Source: Sphingobium sp052327305 (lineage in GTDB: Bacteria > Pseudomonadota > Alphaproteobacteria > Sphingomonadales > Sphingomonadaceae). From it: a stretch of DNA of 64,000 nucleotides. The position numbers and the translations under genes were made by a program. Location: contig NZ_CP182486.1 in assembly GCF_052327305.1 (NCBI RefSeq), positions 992,001-1,056,000 of the forward strand, written 5' to 3'. The stretch's first letter is position 1. Every line of letters begins with the position of its first letter. The notes under the pieces were generated by a model. That model had not been told where the DNA came from. It made no database searches and worked only from the letters and a program-made list of their open reading frames with translations. This document shows positions 52,141 through 61,075 of this stretch, in pieces.

Positions 52141-52464
52141 GCCCAAATAAAGAGCCACCCCATGCACGGATGCACGGGGTGGCCAAGGCTCAGGGAGGAG
52201 ACGTCCCAAAGAGCGGGACGCTCACGAAGCGCTCGAAAGGGGGGACAAGCACTTCGCTAAACTGATTTAGGGCAAGGCCGTGCCCGTTACAAGGGCACCA
52301 GCTTCCTTCGCGACAAACAAATACAAAATTGTCTGACAAATGAACCGCCCTGTCGCGTCAAGGCGCGCAGCACCGCCCCGATCGCACGGCTTTCCCCAAA
52401 GTTGAAGTCCGAGATCGGGAAGAGAGCCGGACGACCGCCGTTGCGATCGCCCGGTCTATGGCCG
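52141..52464 (-). ncRNA. gene-free region with candidate CCUCC-motif small RNA (minus strand, about 52150-52260)
   Basis: This 324-bp gap holds no protein gene. On the minus strand, a stem at 52202-52220 (CGTCCC / GGGACG) is followed by CTCCTCCC (52200-52193), complementary to a Shine-Dalgarno sequence. Then comes a strong hairpin, GCCACCCC / GGGGTGGC (52154-52161 with 52176-52183), followed by TCTTTATTT. A further dyad, GTGCCC / GGGCAC, lies at 52280-52298. It resembles alphaproteobacterial small RNAs with exposed CCUCC loops. It could also be the 3' untranslated region of the sapC gene upstream. Ends and promoter are not determined. Confidence 0.35.
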
Positions 52465-53232
52465 TCAGGCCAGCGTCGGCTCTGGCATGAGACCGAGCTG
52501 CATCTGCTTCTGGAAGATCTCGCGCATGTTGTTGAGCGAGAAGAGATGCGCATAGATGAGCGCGAGGAAACCGTTCTGGTTCCACTTGCGCAACGTGTCG
52601 CCACGCACCTCGCGGAGCTTCTCTTCATTCACCATCAGGAAGCCCCGATAAATGAACGGCTGCGGCGCGCCCTCGGGCTGAACCGACATTTCCCCGTCCA
52701 TCAGCAATCCGCTGGCCTTGATGTCCTCAATGAACTGGCCGCTGCGCGCGGCTGCCTGCTCGAACTGCTCGCAGAACGTCAGGACATTCTTGATGATCTC
52801 GCTGGGCTGACCGTCAACGAAGATGGGATCGCCTTCCTCGAAATCGCCGACCGCGCCGAATGTCGGGTCGAAACAGAGCGACAGCTCTTCCGTGTCCGGA
52901 CGCAGACGCGCCAGCATCCAAGGATAGCGGCGAATATAGGCCGGAACGTAGGATTGGCCGCGCAGCTTGCCTTCGGCGTCGATGAGGACGTTCACGCCTT
53001 CGTTCAGGCCCATGAGCGCGAGCGGGATCGGGTCACCGCCGGCGGCGAAGACGATCGGCAGGCTGTGCTGCGCCTGGACGAACTCGTCCGCCGTGATCGG
53101 AACCGCGTGCACCTTGGAGAATTCCGGAGCGCCCTGCACTTCGCGATAATTCCACGTGCCGTGCTGCTCGGTGTTGAGCGGCACCAGGTCATTATAAAGC
53201 AGCGGCAGATTGGCCGGGGCTGCGCTTGCCAT
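52465..53232 (-). CDS. SapC family protein, second copy
   Basis: A 255-residue cytoplasmic protein with SapC-family segments: LVPLNTEQHGTW, a PIVFAAGGDPIPLALMGL stretch, YVPAYIRRYPW, and FDPTF..GDPIFVDGQPSE. It is longer than and clearly diverged from the SapC at 7208. Here it stands alone, with no TonB receptor or halogenase beside it, so it may be the conserved chromosomal copy. No enzymatic motif is known for this family. ATG 53232 has GGAGGATGACTT upstream. Confidence 0.82.
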   Translation of the reverse strand: MASAAPANLPLLYNDLVPLNTEQHGTWNYREVQGAPEFSKVHAVPITADEFVQAQHSLPIVFAAGGDPIPLALMGLNEGVNVLIDAEGKLRGQSYVPAYIRRYPWMLARLRPDTEELSLCFDPTFGAVGDFEEGDPIFVDGQPSEIIKNVLTFCEQFEQAAARSGQFIEDIKASGLLMDGEMSVQPEGAPQPFIYRGFLMVNEEKLREVRGDTLRKWNQNGFLALIYAHLFSLNNMREIFQKQMQLGLMPEPTLA

Positions 53233-53326
53233 AAGTCATCCTCCATCTAATTCGGGCAAATATGCGGGGTCAGCGCGCGGCGGACGCCCGGCCGATGAGT
53301 GTCCGGCCATAATTAGCTCGGCGCTT

Positions 53327-54772
53327 TCAGGCAAGCGGCACGAGCTTGCCAGGATTCATGATGCCCTGCGGATCGAGCGCGTCTTTTATTGCCCGTAGCG
53401 CGTGGAGCCGCGCGGCGGACTCAAGCCGCGCCAGTTCACCGATCTTCATCTGCCCGATGCCGTGCTCGGCGGATATGGACCCGCCCATATCCACGACCTT
53501 GTCGTTGACGAACTGCGTCGCCTCCGGGCCTTTCTTGGCCAGCCAGTCTCTGGCAGCGTCGAGCCCGTCCTGCATCGGCGCGCGCAAGTGAAAGTGGATA
53601 TTCCCGTCCCCGAGATGACCGAACGCGGCCGCAGTCGTGCCGGGGAATGCCGCTTCGCTGGCCGCTGCCGCCTCGATCATGAAGGCGGGCATGGCGGCAA
53701 CCGGCACACTCACATCGAACTGAAGTGCCGGCCCTTGAGCACGCTCCGCTTCCGAGCAGCTCTCCCGAATCCGCCAGAATGCTTCGGCCTGGGCTTCGCT
53801 CGCCGCGATAGCCGCGTCGAGGAGAAGTCCCGTGTCCTGCGCGCGCATCAGCGCCCGTTCCATGCGCTCCGCTGCGGTCGCTCCGGCGGGATCGAATGCA
53901 TTGTCGAGATCGATCTCGATAAGTGCATGCCATGGCGCGGGCGTGGCAATCGGCGCCCGTGTGCCCGGTATGACGTCCAGAACAAAGCCCAGGGTTTCCC
54001 CCGCGATCACCTCGAACCCCTCGACCACTGGCCCCACTTCCGCCTCCAGAAGACGCAGAAGGGTCAAAGCATCTTGCGGGGAGGCAATGCCTGCCCATCC
54101 CACGGCCCGGTCCACAATCGCGGGCGAGAGACGCAGGCTCGCGGCAGTGACGATCCCCAGCGTCCCTTCCGCGCCCACCAGCAGGTGCCTCAGGTCATAA
54201 CCGCGATTGTCCTTCTTGAGCGCCGCGATCCCGTCATAGATCGAGCCATCGGGCAGCACGGCCTCGATCCCGGCAACCAGCGCACGCATCGTGCCATGCC
54301 GCAGCACCTGCGTGCCTCCGGCATTGGTGGAAACGAGACCGCCGATCGTCGCCGACCCCTTAGAGCCGAGGCTTAGCGGAAAGCGTCGGTCCGCAGCAGC
54401 AGCGGCATCGTGAAGCGTCGAAAGGATCACGCCTGCCTCGCAGATTGCGAGATCCGCATCCGCGTCGAACTGTCTGATGCGGTTCATGTGCCGCATCGAG
54501 AGAATGACCGCACTGCCATCCGCCGGGGGCGTCGCCCCACCCACCATGGACGTGTTGCCGCCTTGGGGAACCAGCGGCACGCCGAATGCAAGCGCGCAGC
54601 AAACGAAGTCCGCAACTTGCGCCGTGGAGCGCGGCGTCAGGATCGCCGAAGAATGCCCGCTGAACTTGCCGCGCCAGTCGACCAGCCATGGCGCGATGTC
54701 GTCGGGATCCTCAACGATCCCGTCGGGACCGCCAATGGCGCGGAAGGCGGCCAGAACGTCTTGTGAAATCAT
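53327..54772 (-). CDS. FAD-linked D-2-hydroxyacid dehydrogenase (GlcD/D2HGDH-like)
   Basis: The 481-residue enzyme has a PCMH-type FAD domain with PQGGNTSMVGG and GSKGSATIGGLVSTNAGG, followed by HLLVGAEGTLGIVT. The C-terminal cap holds AFGHLGDGNIHFHL with metal-binding histidines and a final SAEHGIGQMK. This family oxidises D-lactate, D-2-hydroxyglutarate or glycolate, passing electrons to a flavoprotein or the quinone pool. It appears monocistronic between sapC and an unknown exported-protein gene on the other strand. The precise substrate is not decidable here. Confidence 0.9.
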   Translation of the reverse strand: MISQDVLAAFRAIGGPDGIVEDPDDIAPWLVDWRGKFSGHSSAILTPRSTAQVADFVCCALAFGVPLVPQGGNTSMVGGATPPADGSAVILSMRHMNRIRQFDADADLAICEAGVILSTLHDAAAAADRRFPLSLGSKGSATIGGLVSTNAGGTQVLRHGTMRALVAGIEAVLPDGSIYDGIAALKKDNRGYDLRHLLVGAEGTLGIVTAASLRLSPAIVDRAVGWAGIASPQDALTLLRLLEAEVGPVVEGFEVIAGETLGFVLDVIPGTRAPIATPAPWHALIEIDLDNAFDPAGATAAERMERALMRAQDTGLLLDAAIAASEAQAEAFWRIRESCSEAERAQGPALQFDVSVPVAAMPAFMIEAAAASEAAFPGTTAAAFGHLGDGNIHFHLRAPMQDGLDAARDWLAKKGPEATQFVNDKVVDMGGSISAEHGIGQMKIGELARLESAARLHALRAIKDALDPQGIMNPGKLVPLA

Positions 54773-54875
54773 GGTCTCGATATAATCCCCCCGATCTGAA
54801 CCGAAAAGCGCCAGGATTCATCGACAGTTCAAATTGAGCCGGTTAACTCTTGATGCCGCGCCTCGGGGAATCATC

Positions 54876-55337
54876 TTGCCGTCTGCTTTTCTGTCCATCG
54901 CTGTGACCGCGCTTGCCGCTCCCAGCGCTGGAGCCGAAGGGGTGATCCGGCTTGCCCAGGTCACCATTGAGCAGCGAGTCATCATTCGCGTGCCCGTGAC
55001 CCCGCGCCGAGGCAAGGCTACCTCTGCGGCCGATCAAGTCGAACGTCCCGCCCCTCCAGTCAAATACAAGGAGGTCAAAGGCCCGAAATGCCTGCTGATG
55101 CGCAACCTTCGGGGTGCGATTGTCGAAGGCGAGCGGATGCTCACGCTCTTTTCGGCGCCGGGTGAACGATATCGCGTGCATTTCGGCCGTTCGTGCCGGG
55201 GTGCAGACTTTTATTCGGGCTTTTATTTGGTGCCCAGCAAGGATGGATCGCTTTGCGCGGGCCGAGACGATCTCCACGCTCGCAATGGATCGACCTGCGA
55301 AGTCCAGCGCTTCTCGCGCCTCGTGCCGGACGACTGA
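54876..55337 (+). CDS. small exported protein of unknown function
   Basis: A TTG at 54876 with GGGGA 6 nt upstream begins a signal peptide (ending near AGAEG) and gives 153 residues; another TTG at 54834 would add 14 residues. The mature part is basic, with four cysteines (in PKCLLM, RSCRGADF, GSLCAG and STCEVQ) that could form two disulfides. A GERYRVHFGRSCR pattern is typical of small secreted sphingomonad proteins. No known domain was recognised. It precedes the DEAD-box helicase by 132 bp. Confidence 0.6.
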   Translation: MPSAFLSIAVTALAAPSAGAEGVIRLAQVTIEQRVIIRVPVTPRRGKATSAADQVERPAPPVKYKEVKGPKCLLMRNLRGAIVEGERMLTLFSAPGERYRVHFGRSCRGADFYSGFYLVPSKDGSLCAGRDDLHARNGSTCEVQRFSRLVPDD

Positions 55338-55469
55338 ACCGCCTCAGTGCCTGCAATGCCCGGATTTCCTTGACAGCGGCGATGCTTTTGCCCATTGCCC
55401 GCCCGACCTTGCGTGCGCGCTGGAGCAGTGCGGCGCGGCGGGTCGCTTCCCGCTAGCCATGGACATGCG

Positions 55470-56894
55470 ATGCCTTTTGCCGATCTCGGCCTCTCCGATG
55501 AATTGCTGAAGGCGGTCCACGAGGCCGGCTATAGCGAACCCACCCCCATCCAGGCGCAGGCCATCCCATCCGTTCTGATGATGCGCGACATCATCGGCGT
55601 CGCCCAAACCGGCACGGGTAAAACCGCTTCCTTCGTTTTGCCGATGATCGACATTCTCTCGGCCGGTCGCGCGCGTGCGCGGATGCCGCGCAGCCTGATC
55701 CTGGAGCCAACGCGCGAACTGGCAGATCAGGTCGCCCAGAATTTCGAGAAATACGCGAAATATACCAAACTCTCGACGGCGTTGCTGATTGGCGGCGTCT
55801 CCATGGGAGATCAGGTGAAGGCGCTTGAAAAAGGCGTCGATGTGCTGATCGCGACGCCGGGGCGCCTCATGGATCTGTTCGAGCGGGGCAACATCCTCCT
55901 CACCGGCTGCTCGCTTCTCGTCATCGACGAGGCGGACCGGATGCTGGACATGGGCTTCATTCCGGACATCGAGAACATCTGCACGAAGCTGCCTGCCAGT
56001 CGGCAGACCCTGCTTTTCTCGGCGACCATGCCGCCGCCCATCAAGAAGCTGGCGGACAGGTTCCTCTCGAACCCGAAGCTCATCGAGGTGGCGCGGCCCG
56101 CCACGACAAATACCAACATCACCCAGAAGCTGGTGCTGGTCGACGAGCGCAAGAAGCGCGACGTTTTGCGCGGCCTGCTGAGGCAGGAGGGCGTCGATAG
56201 CGCGATCATCTTCTGCAACCGCAAGACGATGGTGCGGGAGCTGAACAAGAGCCTGCAACGTCACGGCTTCAGATCCGGCGAGATCCATGGCGATATCGAC
56301 CAGTCGGCCCGCATTGCCGAACTGGAGAAGTTCAAGTCCGGCCAGATCAATATCCTCGTCGCGTCGGACGTCGCTGCGCGCGGACTCGACATCAAGGGCG
56401 TGAGCCACGTCTTCAACTTCGACGCACCCTGGCACCCGGACGATTATGTCCACCGCATCGGCCGTACCGGTCGCGCGGGAGCCACGGGCACGGCCTTCAC
56501 CTTCGTGACGAAGAGCGATGCGGAAGCAATCGAGAATATCGAGAAGCTGATCGGCACGAAGATCGAGCGGCTCAAATTGGATGGCGCGCGCGATGAGAAC
56601 CGCGCGGAACCAGCGGAGGAAACGGCTCCGGAAAGTGGAGACAGCCGACGCAGGGGTCGCGAGCGTGGCAAACCGGCTGACCGCTCTTCCTCCCGGAAAA
56701 AGACCGAGGCTTCCGAGCCCGTCGAGCAGGCCCGTCCCGCTCCGCGCGTGGACGATCGCCGGGATGCCTCCCAACCGTCACAGCGATATGACCGTCCGGC
56801 TCACGCACCTCGCCAGCGGCAGGAAGATGATGGACCAGACGACGGCTGGAACGGCCCGATGCCTCACTTCCTCTCAGTGAAGCTGGGAGACTGA
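55470..56894 (+). CDS. DEAD-box ATP-dependent RNA helicase (RhlE-like)
   Basis: ATG 55470 begins MPFADLGLSDELLKAV, the usual Q-motif opening; the frame upstream lacks a ribosome site. The 474-residue protein contains the helicase motifs in order: GYSEPTPIQ, AQTGTGKT, PTRELA, TPGRLMD, DEAD, SAT, a motif IV-type IIFCNR, ARGLDIKGV and HRIGRTGR. A disordered Arg/Glu-rich tail follows from about residue 400. It unwinds RNA in ribosome assembly or mRNA decay. It stands alone before tRNA-Ala. Confidence 0.93.
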   Translation: MPFADLGLSDELLKAVHEAGYSEPTPIQAQAIPSVLMMRDIIGVAQTGTGKTASFVLPMIDILSAGRARARMPRSLILEPTRELADQVAQNFEKYAKYTKLSTALLIGGVSMGDQVKALEKGVDVLIATPGRLMDLFERGNILLTGCSLLVIDEADRMLDMGFIPDIENICTKLPASRQTLLFSATMPPPIKKLADRFLSNPKLIEVARPATTNTNITQKLVLVDERKKRDVLRGLLRQEGVDSAIIFCNRKTMVRELNKSLQRHGFRSGEIHGDIDQSARIAELEKFKSGQINILVASDVAARGLDIKGVSHVFNFDAPWHPDDYVHRIGRTGRAGATGTAFTFVTKSDAEAIENIEKLIGTKIERLKLDGARDENRAEPAEETAPESGDSRRRGRERGKPADRSSSRKKTEASEPVEQARPAPRVDDRRDASQPSQRYDRPAHAPRQRQEDDGPDDGWNGPMPHFLSVKLGD

Positions 56895-56966
56895 AGCGGC
56901 GCGCCAATCCGGTGCAAAAGCCGTTGCAAAGCCGAAAAGTCGCGCATATAGGCAGCGCTCCCTCGT

Positions 56967-57042
<76 letters not shown>

Positions 57043-57106
57043 GGGATTTCCAAACGTCGCTATTCAGATTGCCGGGCGCGATTCCCGCGTCGTCATCCGG
57101 TGCCCG

Positions 57107-58591
57107 TCATTCCAGACCGGTGTCGAAGCCGTCATTGGCGAGATCCGTGAACTTGGTGATCCGCGAATCGAAGTGCATGAAGACCTTGCCGGTGGCGCCA
57201 TGGCGCTGCTTGGAGACGAGCAGCTCTGCCCGTCCGGTGATGCGTTCCATCCGCTCCTGCCAGGCCTGATAGGCGGCCTCGTCCTCCATCTTGGGTTCCT
57301 TGGCCATCTCGTAATAGTCCTCGCGGAACACGAACCAGACCATGTCCGCGTCCTGCTCGATCGAACCGGATTCGCGCAGATCGGAAAGCTGAGGGCGCTT
57401 GTCTTCGCGGCTTTCCACCGCACGACTAAGCTGGGAGAGCGCGAGCACCGGCACATCCAGTTCCTTCGCCAGGGTCTTGAGGCCCCGGCTGATCTCGGAG
57501 ATTTCCTGCACGCGATTATCGCCCGCCTTGCTGGTGCCCTGCAGGAGCTGAAGATAGTCGATGATGATGAGGCCGATATTGTGCCGCTTCTTCATGCGCC
57601 GCGCGCGGGTGCGCAGCGCCGCGATGCTAAGGCCGGCGGTATCGTCGATGAACAGGGGCAAATCCTGCAATTCCCGCGCCGCGCGGGAGAGATTGTCGAA
57701 ATCCTGATGATTGATGCGCCCCGTGCGCAACGATTCCGAGCTGATTCCGGACTGTTCGGCGAGAACACGGGTCGCAAGCTGATCCGCAGACATTTCGAGG
57801 CTGAAGAACGCCGTGCGCGCGCCCATATTCTTCGCGTCGTCGATGCCGTCCTTATTGTCGAGCACCCACCGGGAGGCGGCATTATAGGCGATGTTGGTCG
57901 CGAGCGAGGTCTTTCCCATGCCGGGTCGCCCGGCGAGAATCACAAGGTCGCTTCGGTGAAGGCCGCCCACTTTCTGGTTGATGCCAGTCAAGCCCGTGGT
58001 CACGCCGGACAGCGATCCTCCCGCGTTCTGCGCACGTGAAATCCCGGCAAGGGCGACTTTGGCTGCACTGTCGAAGCTGCGCACGCCACCATCCGCGCTT
58101 TCGCCTTCCATGACTTCGTAAAGCGCGACTTCGGCCGCTTCCACGGCCCCTTCCGGATCGATCTTCACGCTCGTGTCGAGCGCGCTCGCCACCATGTCCC
58201 GCCCCACCCGCACTAGCTCACGCAGCAGCGCCAGATCATAGACCTGCCGCGCGAAATCGCGCGCGCCGATCACGGACGCGGCGCTGCCGGTCAACTGGGC
58301 GAGATAGCCCGCTCCGCCCAGCTCGCGCAGACCTTCGTCATGCTCAAGCATGGGCCGCAGGGTCACCGGATTGGCAATCATGTTCCGGTCCACGAGATTG
58401 ACGATCGCCGCATAAATGCGGCCATGGAGCGGCTCGAAGAAATGGTCGGCGCGCAGCTTGCCGAGCTGTTCCTCGGCCAACCGATTGTCCAGCATCAGCG
58501 CACCCAGCAGAGCGGCTTCTGCCTCCACATTGCGCGGCAGACGAGGTTCAGCGGCGGCTGCCGCCGGGACAAGAGCAATTGGATCGGCCAT
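57107..58591 (-). CDS. dnaB: replicative DNA helicase DnaB
   Basis: ATG 58591 gives the normal length of 494 residues; a longer frame upstream is not supported. The N-terminal helical domain begins PRNVEAEAALLGALMLD and is followed by a RecA-like ATPase domain. That domain has Walker A GRPGMGKTS, a Walker B region IGLIIIDYLQLL, LSQLSR and an arginine-rich SREDKRPQLSDLRESG segment. DnaB unwinds DNA at the replication fork as a hexamer with DnaG primase and the DnaC-type loader. No intein or truncation is seen. Confidence 0.96.
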   Translation of the reverse strand: MADPIALVPAAAAAEPRLPRNVEAEAALLGALMLDNRLAEEQLGKLRADHFFEPLHGRIYAAIVNLVDRNMIANPVTLRPMLEHDEGLRELGGAGYLAQLTGSAASVIGARDFARQVYDLALLRELVRVGRDMVASALDTSVKIDPEGAVEAAEVALYEVMEGESADGGVRSFDSAAKVALAGISRAQNAGGSLSGVTTGLTGINQKVGGLHRSDLVILAGRPGMGKTSLATNIAYNAASRWVLDNKDGIDDAKNMGARTAFFSLEMSADQLATRVLAEQSGISSESLRTGRINHQDFDNLSRAARELQDLPLFIDDTAGLSIAALRTRARRMKKRHNIGLIIIDYLQLLQGTSKAGDNRVQEISEISRGLKTLAKELDVPVLALSQLSRAVESREDKRPQLSDLRESGSIEQDADMVWFVFREDYYEMAKEPKMEDEAAYQAWQERMERITGRAELLVSKQRHGATGKVFMHFDSRITKFTDLANDGFDTGLE

Positions 58592-58726
58592 GCCTATAGC
58601 ATCGCGCCAACCGGGCCGGAGGGCAAGAGCCTGCCCCGTTAGAACTGTGGATGGCCTGTGGACACCGGAGGCGCTCTCCGTACCGCTTGTCCCCTCCACC
58701 GCACAGGCCTAAAGCCCAGCGGCATC

Positions 58727-59209
58727 ATGGCGGACCCGCGCATCATCGACATCGTCCTCGACGAGAAGACGATCATCTGGCGCAGCGCGGATATCGAGCA
58801 GGAACGGCGAATCGCGATCTTCGACATTCTGGAGGACAACCGGTTCGCGCCTGTCCGCCAGCATCCCGATGGCTATGCCGGCCCCTATAAGGTGTTTCTG
58901 CGCGTCGACGATGGACGCCTCGCCATCGAGATCAAACGCGCGGACGATACGCCGCTGGAAGCGATCATTCTGGGGCTTGGCCGCTTCCGTAGACCGATCC
59001 GGGACTATTTCGCCATTTGCGACAGCTATTTTCAGGCGATCCGGCTGGCGAGCCCGCAACAGATCGAGACCGTCGACATGGCGCGGCGGGCGACACACAA
59101 TCAGGCGGCGGAAATGCTCCGGGAGCGGCTGGAGGGCAAAATCGATATCGACTTCGATACCGCACGAAGGCTCTTCACGCTTATCTGCGTCCTACATATC
59201 AAGGGTTGA
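58727..59209 (+). CDS. UPF0262 family protein
   Basis: A 160-residue cytoplasmic protein starting MADPRIIDIVLDE. Conserved family segments include RRIAIFDILEDNRFAP, GPYKVFLRVDDGRLAIEI, and a C-terminal DMARRATHNQAAEMLRERL. The family is found mainly in alphaproteobacteria and its function is unknown. It overlaps the next gene by one base (TGATG), suggesting coupling with the GH25-fold protein and cytidine deaminase. Confidence 0.88.
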   Translation: MADPRIIDIVLDEKTIIWRSADIEQERRIAIFDILEDNRFAPVRQHPDGYAGPYKVFLRVDDGRLAIEIKRADDTPLEAIILGLGRFRRPIRDYFAICDSYFQAIRLASPQQIETVDMARRATHNQAAEMLRERLEGKIDIDFDTARRLFTLICVLHIKG

Positions 59210-59934
59210 TGATGGCGAACGCCAAATTCGCGCCGAGCCCCGCAAGGCGGCGGCTCAGGCTCACACCGTTGCGCTTGGCACTCGCGTGCCTGACGCTTCT
59301 GCTCGTCCTCTCCGTGTTTCTCTTTGCGGTCGCGCGCTTCTGGGCACCGGCGCGGGCCGATTTTCCCACGCAGGGAATCGGTGTCTCGGCCCAGAGCGGG
59401 GCCATAGACTGGTCCATGGTTCCGGGAGCAGGCGTCGATTTCGCCTATCTCGCAGCGACAAACGGCGCGGACGGCACGGACGCGGCGTTCGCCACCAACC
59501 TTGCCGGCGCGCGCGGCGTTGGCCTGCGGTATGGTGCCGAGCACCGCTTCAGCCTTTGCGCGGGCGCGGATGCACAAGCGCGGCGCTTCATCACGTCCGT
59601 GCCGCGCGATGCGGCGATGCTTCCGCCTGTGGTGCGCCTCGCCTTCTCCGACGACTGCCCGGCAAGCCTCTCTCGCGACAAGCTGCTCTCGGAACTGAAC
59701 ACCTTCCTCAACCAGATCGAAGCGCATGGCGGAAAGCCGGCGGTCATCCGCGTCGCGCGCGACTTCGATGCGCGGTATGACATTGGCAGCGGGGTCAACC
59801 GCACGCTGTGGCTTGAGGGGAATTTTATGGCACCCAGCTATGCAAGTCGCCCCTGGGTGATGTGGACGGCGTCCACATGGAAACGCATAAACGGCGTGCC
59901 CGGATCTATGGAATGGGACGTCGTGCAGCCATGA
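59209..59934 (+). CDS. GH25 lysozyme-fold protein lacking catalytic acids
   Basis: The 241-residue protein has one N-terminal membrane segment (about residues 20-45) and a GH25-like domain recognisable from GIGVSAQSGAIDW, VDFAYLAAT and a final INGVPGSMEWDV. The family's catalytic positions are altered: the first aspartate (GIDVS in active enzymes) is glycine, and the DxE pair reads RLA in PPVVRLAFS. It is probably not a working muramidase but may bind peptidoglycan. It overlaps the UPF0262 gene and the cytidine deaminase gene, so the three appear co-translated. Confidence 0.78.
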   Translation: MMANAKFAPSPARRRLRLTPLRLALACLTLLLVLSVFLFAVARFWAPARADFPTQGIGVSAQSGAIDWSMVPGAGVDFAYLAATNGADGTDAAFATNLAGARGVGLRYGAEHRFSLCAGADAQARRFITSVPRDAAMLPPVVRLAFSDDCPASLSRDKLLSELNTFLNQIEAHGGKPAVIRVARDFDARYDIGSGVNRTLWLEGNFMAPSYASRPWVMWTASTWKRINGVPGSMEWDVVQP

Positions 59935-60383
59935 GCGGGATAACGCAGGAAGAGACGGACCTGATCGACGCTGCCCGCGCGGCGATGCGCCACGCCCATG
60001 CGCCCTATAGCCGGTTCGCTGTCGGCGCCGCGCTGCGCCTTACGGACGGCTCGATCATCACGGGAAGCAACTTCGAAAATGCGAGCTACGGCCTTTCGCT
60101 CTGTGCCGAGACGGTCGCAATCGCCACGGCGAGCGCGCAAGGCCGCCTGACCGAAATCGTGCAGATCGCTGTCGCCGGTGGCCCCGCGGACAAGCCGGGC
60201 CATCCCGAGCCCATCACGCCGTGCGGGCGCTGCCGGCAGGTCATCAAGGAAGCGCAGGACATGGCGGGACGGCCCGTTACGATCCTGTGCGCTGCACCCG
60301 CTGGCCCGCAGGTCTCCCGTTACGGGCTCGACGAGCTTCTGCCCCATGCCTTTGGTCCAGCCGATCTGGGACTTGGCGGTTAG
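59931..60383 (+). CDS. cdd: cytidine deaminase
   Basis: ATG 59931 overlaps the previous stop as ATGA. The 150-residue enzyme contains APYSRFAVGAAL, the zinc/acid motif LCAET and PCGRCRQ with two zinc cysteines, as in tetrameric bacterial cytidine deaminases. It converts cytidine and deoxycytidine to uridine and deoxyuridine in pyrimidine salvage. It is followed by the dCTP deaminase gene 81 bp downstream, so two pyrimidine deaminases are neighbours. Confidence 0.92.
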   Translation: MSGITQEETDLIDAARAAMRHAHAPYSRFAVGAALRLTDGSIITGSNFENASYGLSLCAETVAIATASAQGRLTEIVQIAVAGGPADKPGHPEPITPCGRCRQVIKEAQDMAGRPVTILCAAPAGPQVSRYGLDELLPHAFGPADLGLGG

Positions 60384-60464
60384 GCGGTGTGGACAAATTC
60401 CGCCTAGGCATCCCAGATGCTGGCCGGGCTGGTCAGCAGCGCAACATCCCGGTAGCAGGCGCAC

Positions 60465-61019
60465 ATGGCCATACTCTCCGACAAATGGATTCGCACTCAG
60501 GCTCTCGAAAGCGGCATGATCGAGCCGTTTGTGGAGAACCAGCGCCGGGATGGCTGCATCAGCTACGGCCTCTCGTCCTACGGCTATGACGCACGTGTGG
60601 CGGACGAGTTCAAGATCTTCACCAATGTCGACAGCGCAATCGTCGACCCCAAGGATTTCGCCGCGAACAGCTTCGTCGATCGCAAGACCGACGTGTGCGT
60701 CATCCCGCCCAACAGCTTCGCGCTGGCCCGCACGGTGGAATATTTCCGGGTGCCGCGCGATGTTCTGGTGATCTGTCTCGGCAAGTCCACTTATGCCCGC
60801 TGCGGCATCATCGTTAACGTGACGCCGCTGGAGCCGGGCTGGGAAGGCCATGTCACGCTCGAATTCTCCAACACCACACCCCTGCCGGCGCGCATCTATG
60901 CCAATGAGGGCGCCTGCCAGTTCCTCTTCCTGCGGGGGAATGAGCCCTGCGAGACGAGCTATGCCGACCGGGCAGGCAAATATATGGGCCAGCGCGGCGT
61001 CACTCTGCCGCGACTTTAG
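60465..61019 (+). CDS. dcd: dCTP deaminase
   Basis: The 184-residue protein begins MAILSDKWI and contains SSYGYDARV, KSTYARCGIIVNVTPLEPGWEGHVTLEFSN with the catalytic glutamate region, and a C-terminal AGKYMGQRGVTLPRL lid. It deaminates dCTP to dUTP as a route to thymidylate. Length and motifs match the normal enzyme. Confidence 0.95.
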   Translation: MAILSDKWIRTQALESGMIEPFVENQRRDGCISYGLSSYGYDARVADEFKIFTNVDSAIVDPKDFAANSFVDRKTDVCVIPPNSFALARTVEYFRVPRDVLVICLGKSTYARCGIIVNVTPLEPGWEGHVTLEFSNTTPLPARIYANEGACQFLFLRGNEPCETSYADRAGKYMGQRGVTLPRL

Positions 61020-61075
61020 AAAAAACGGAAATATTTACGCCGGGATTCTGGTCTAGGTAACCATGGCCCACCTAT

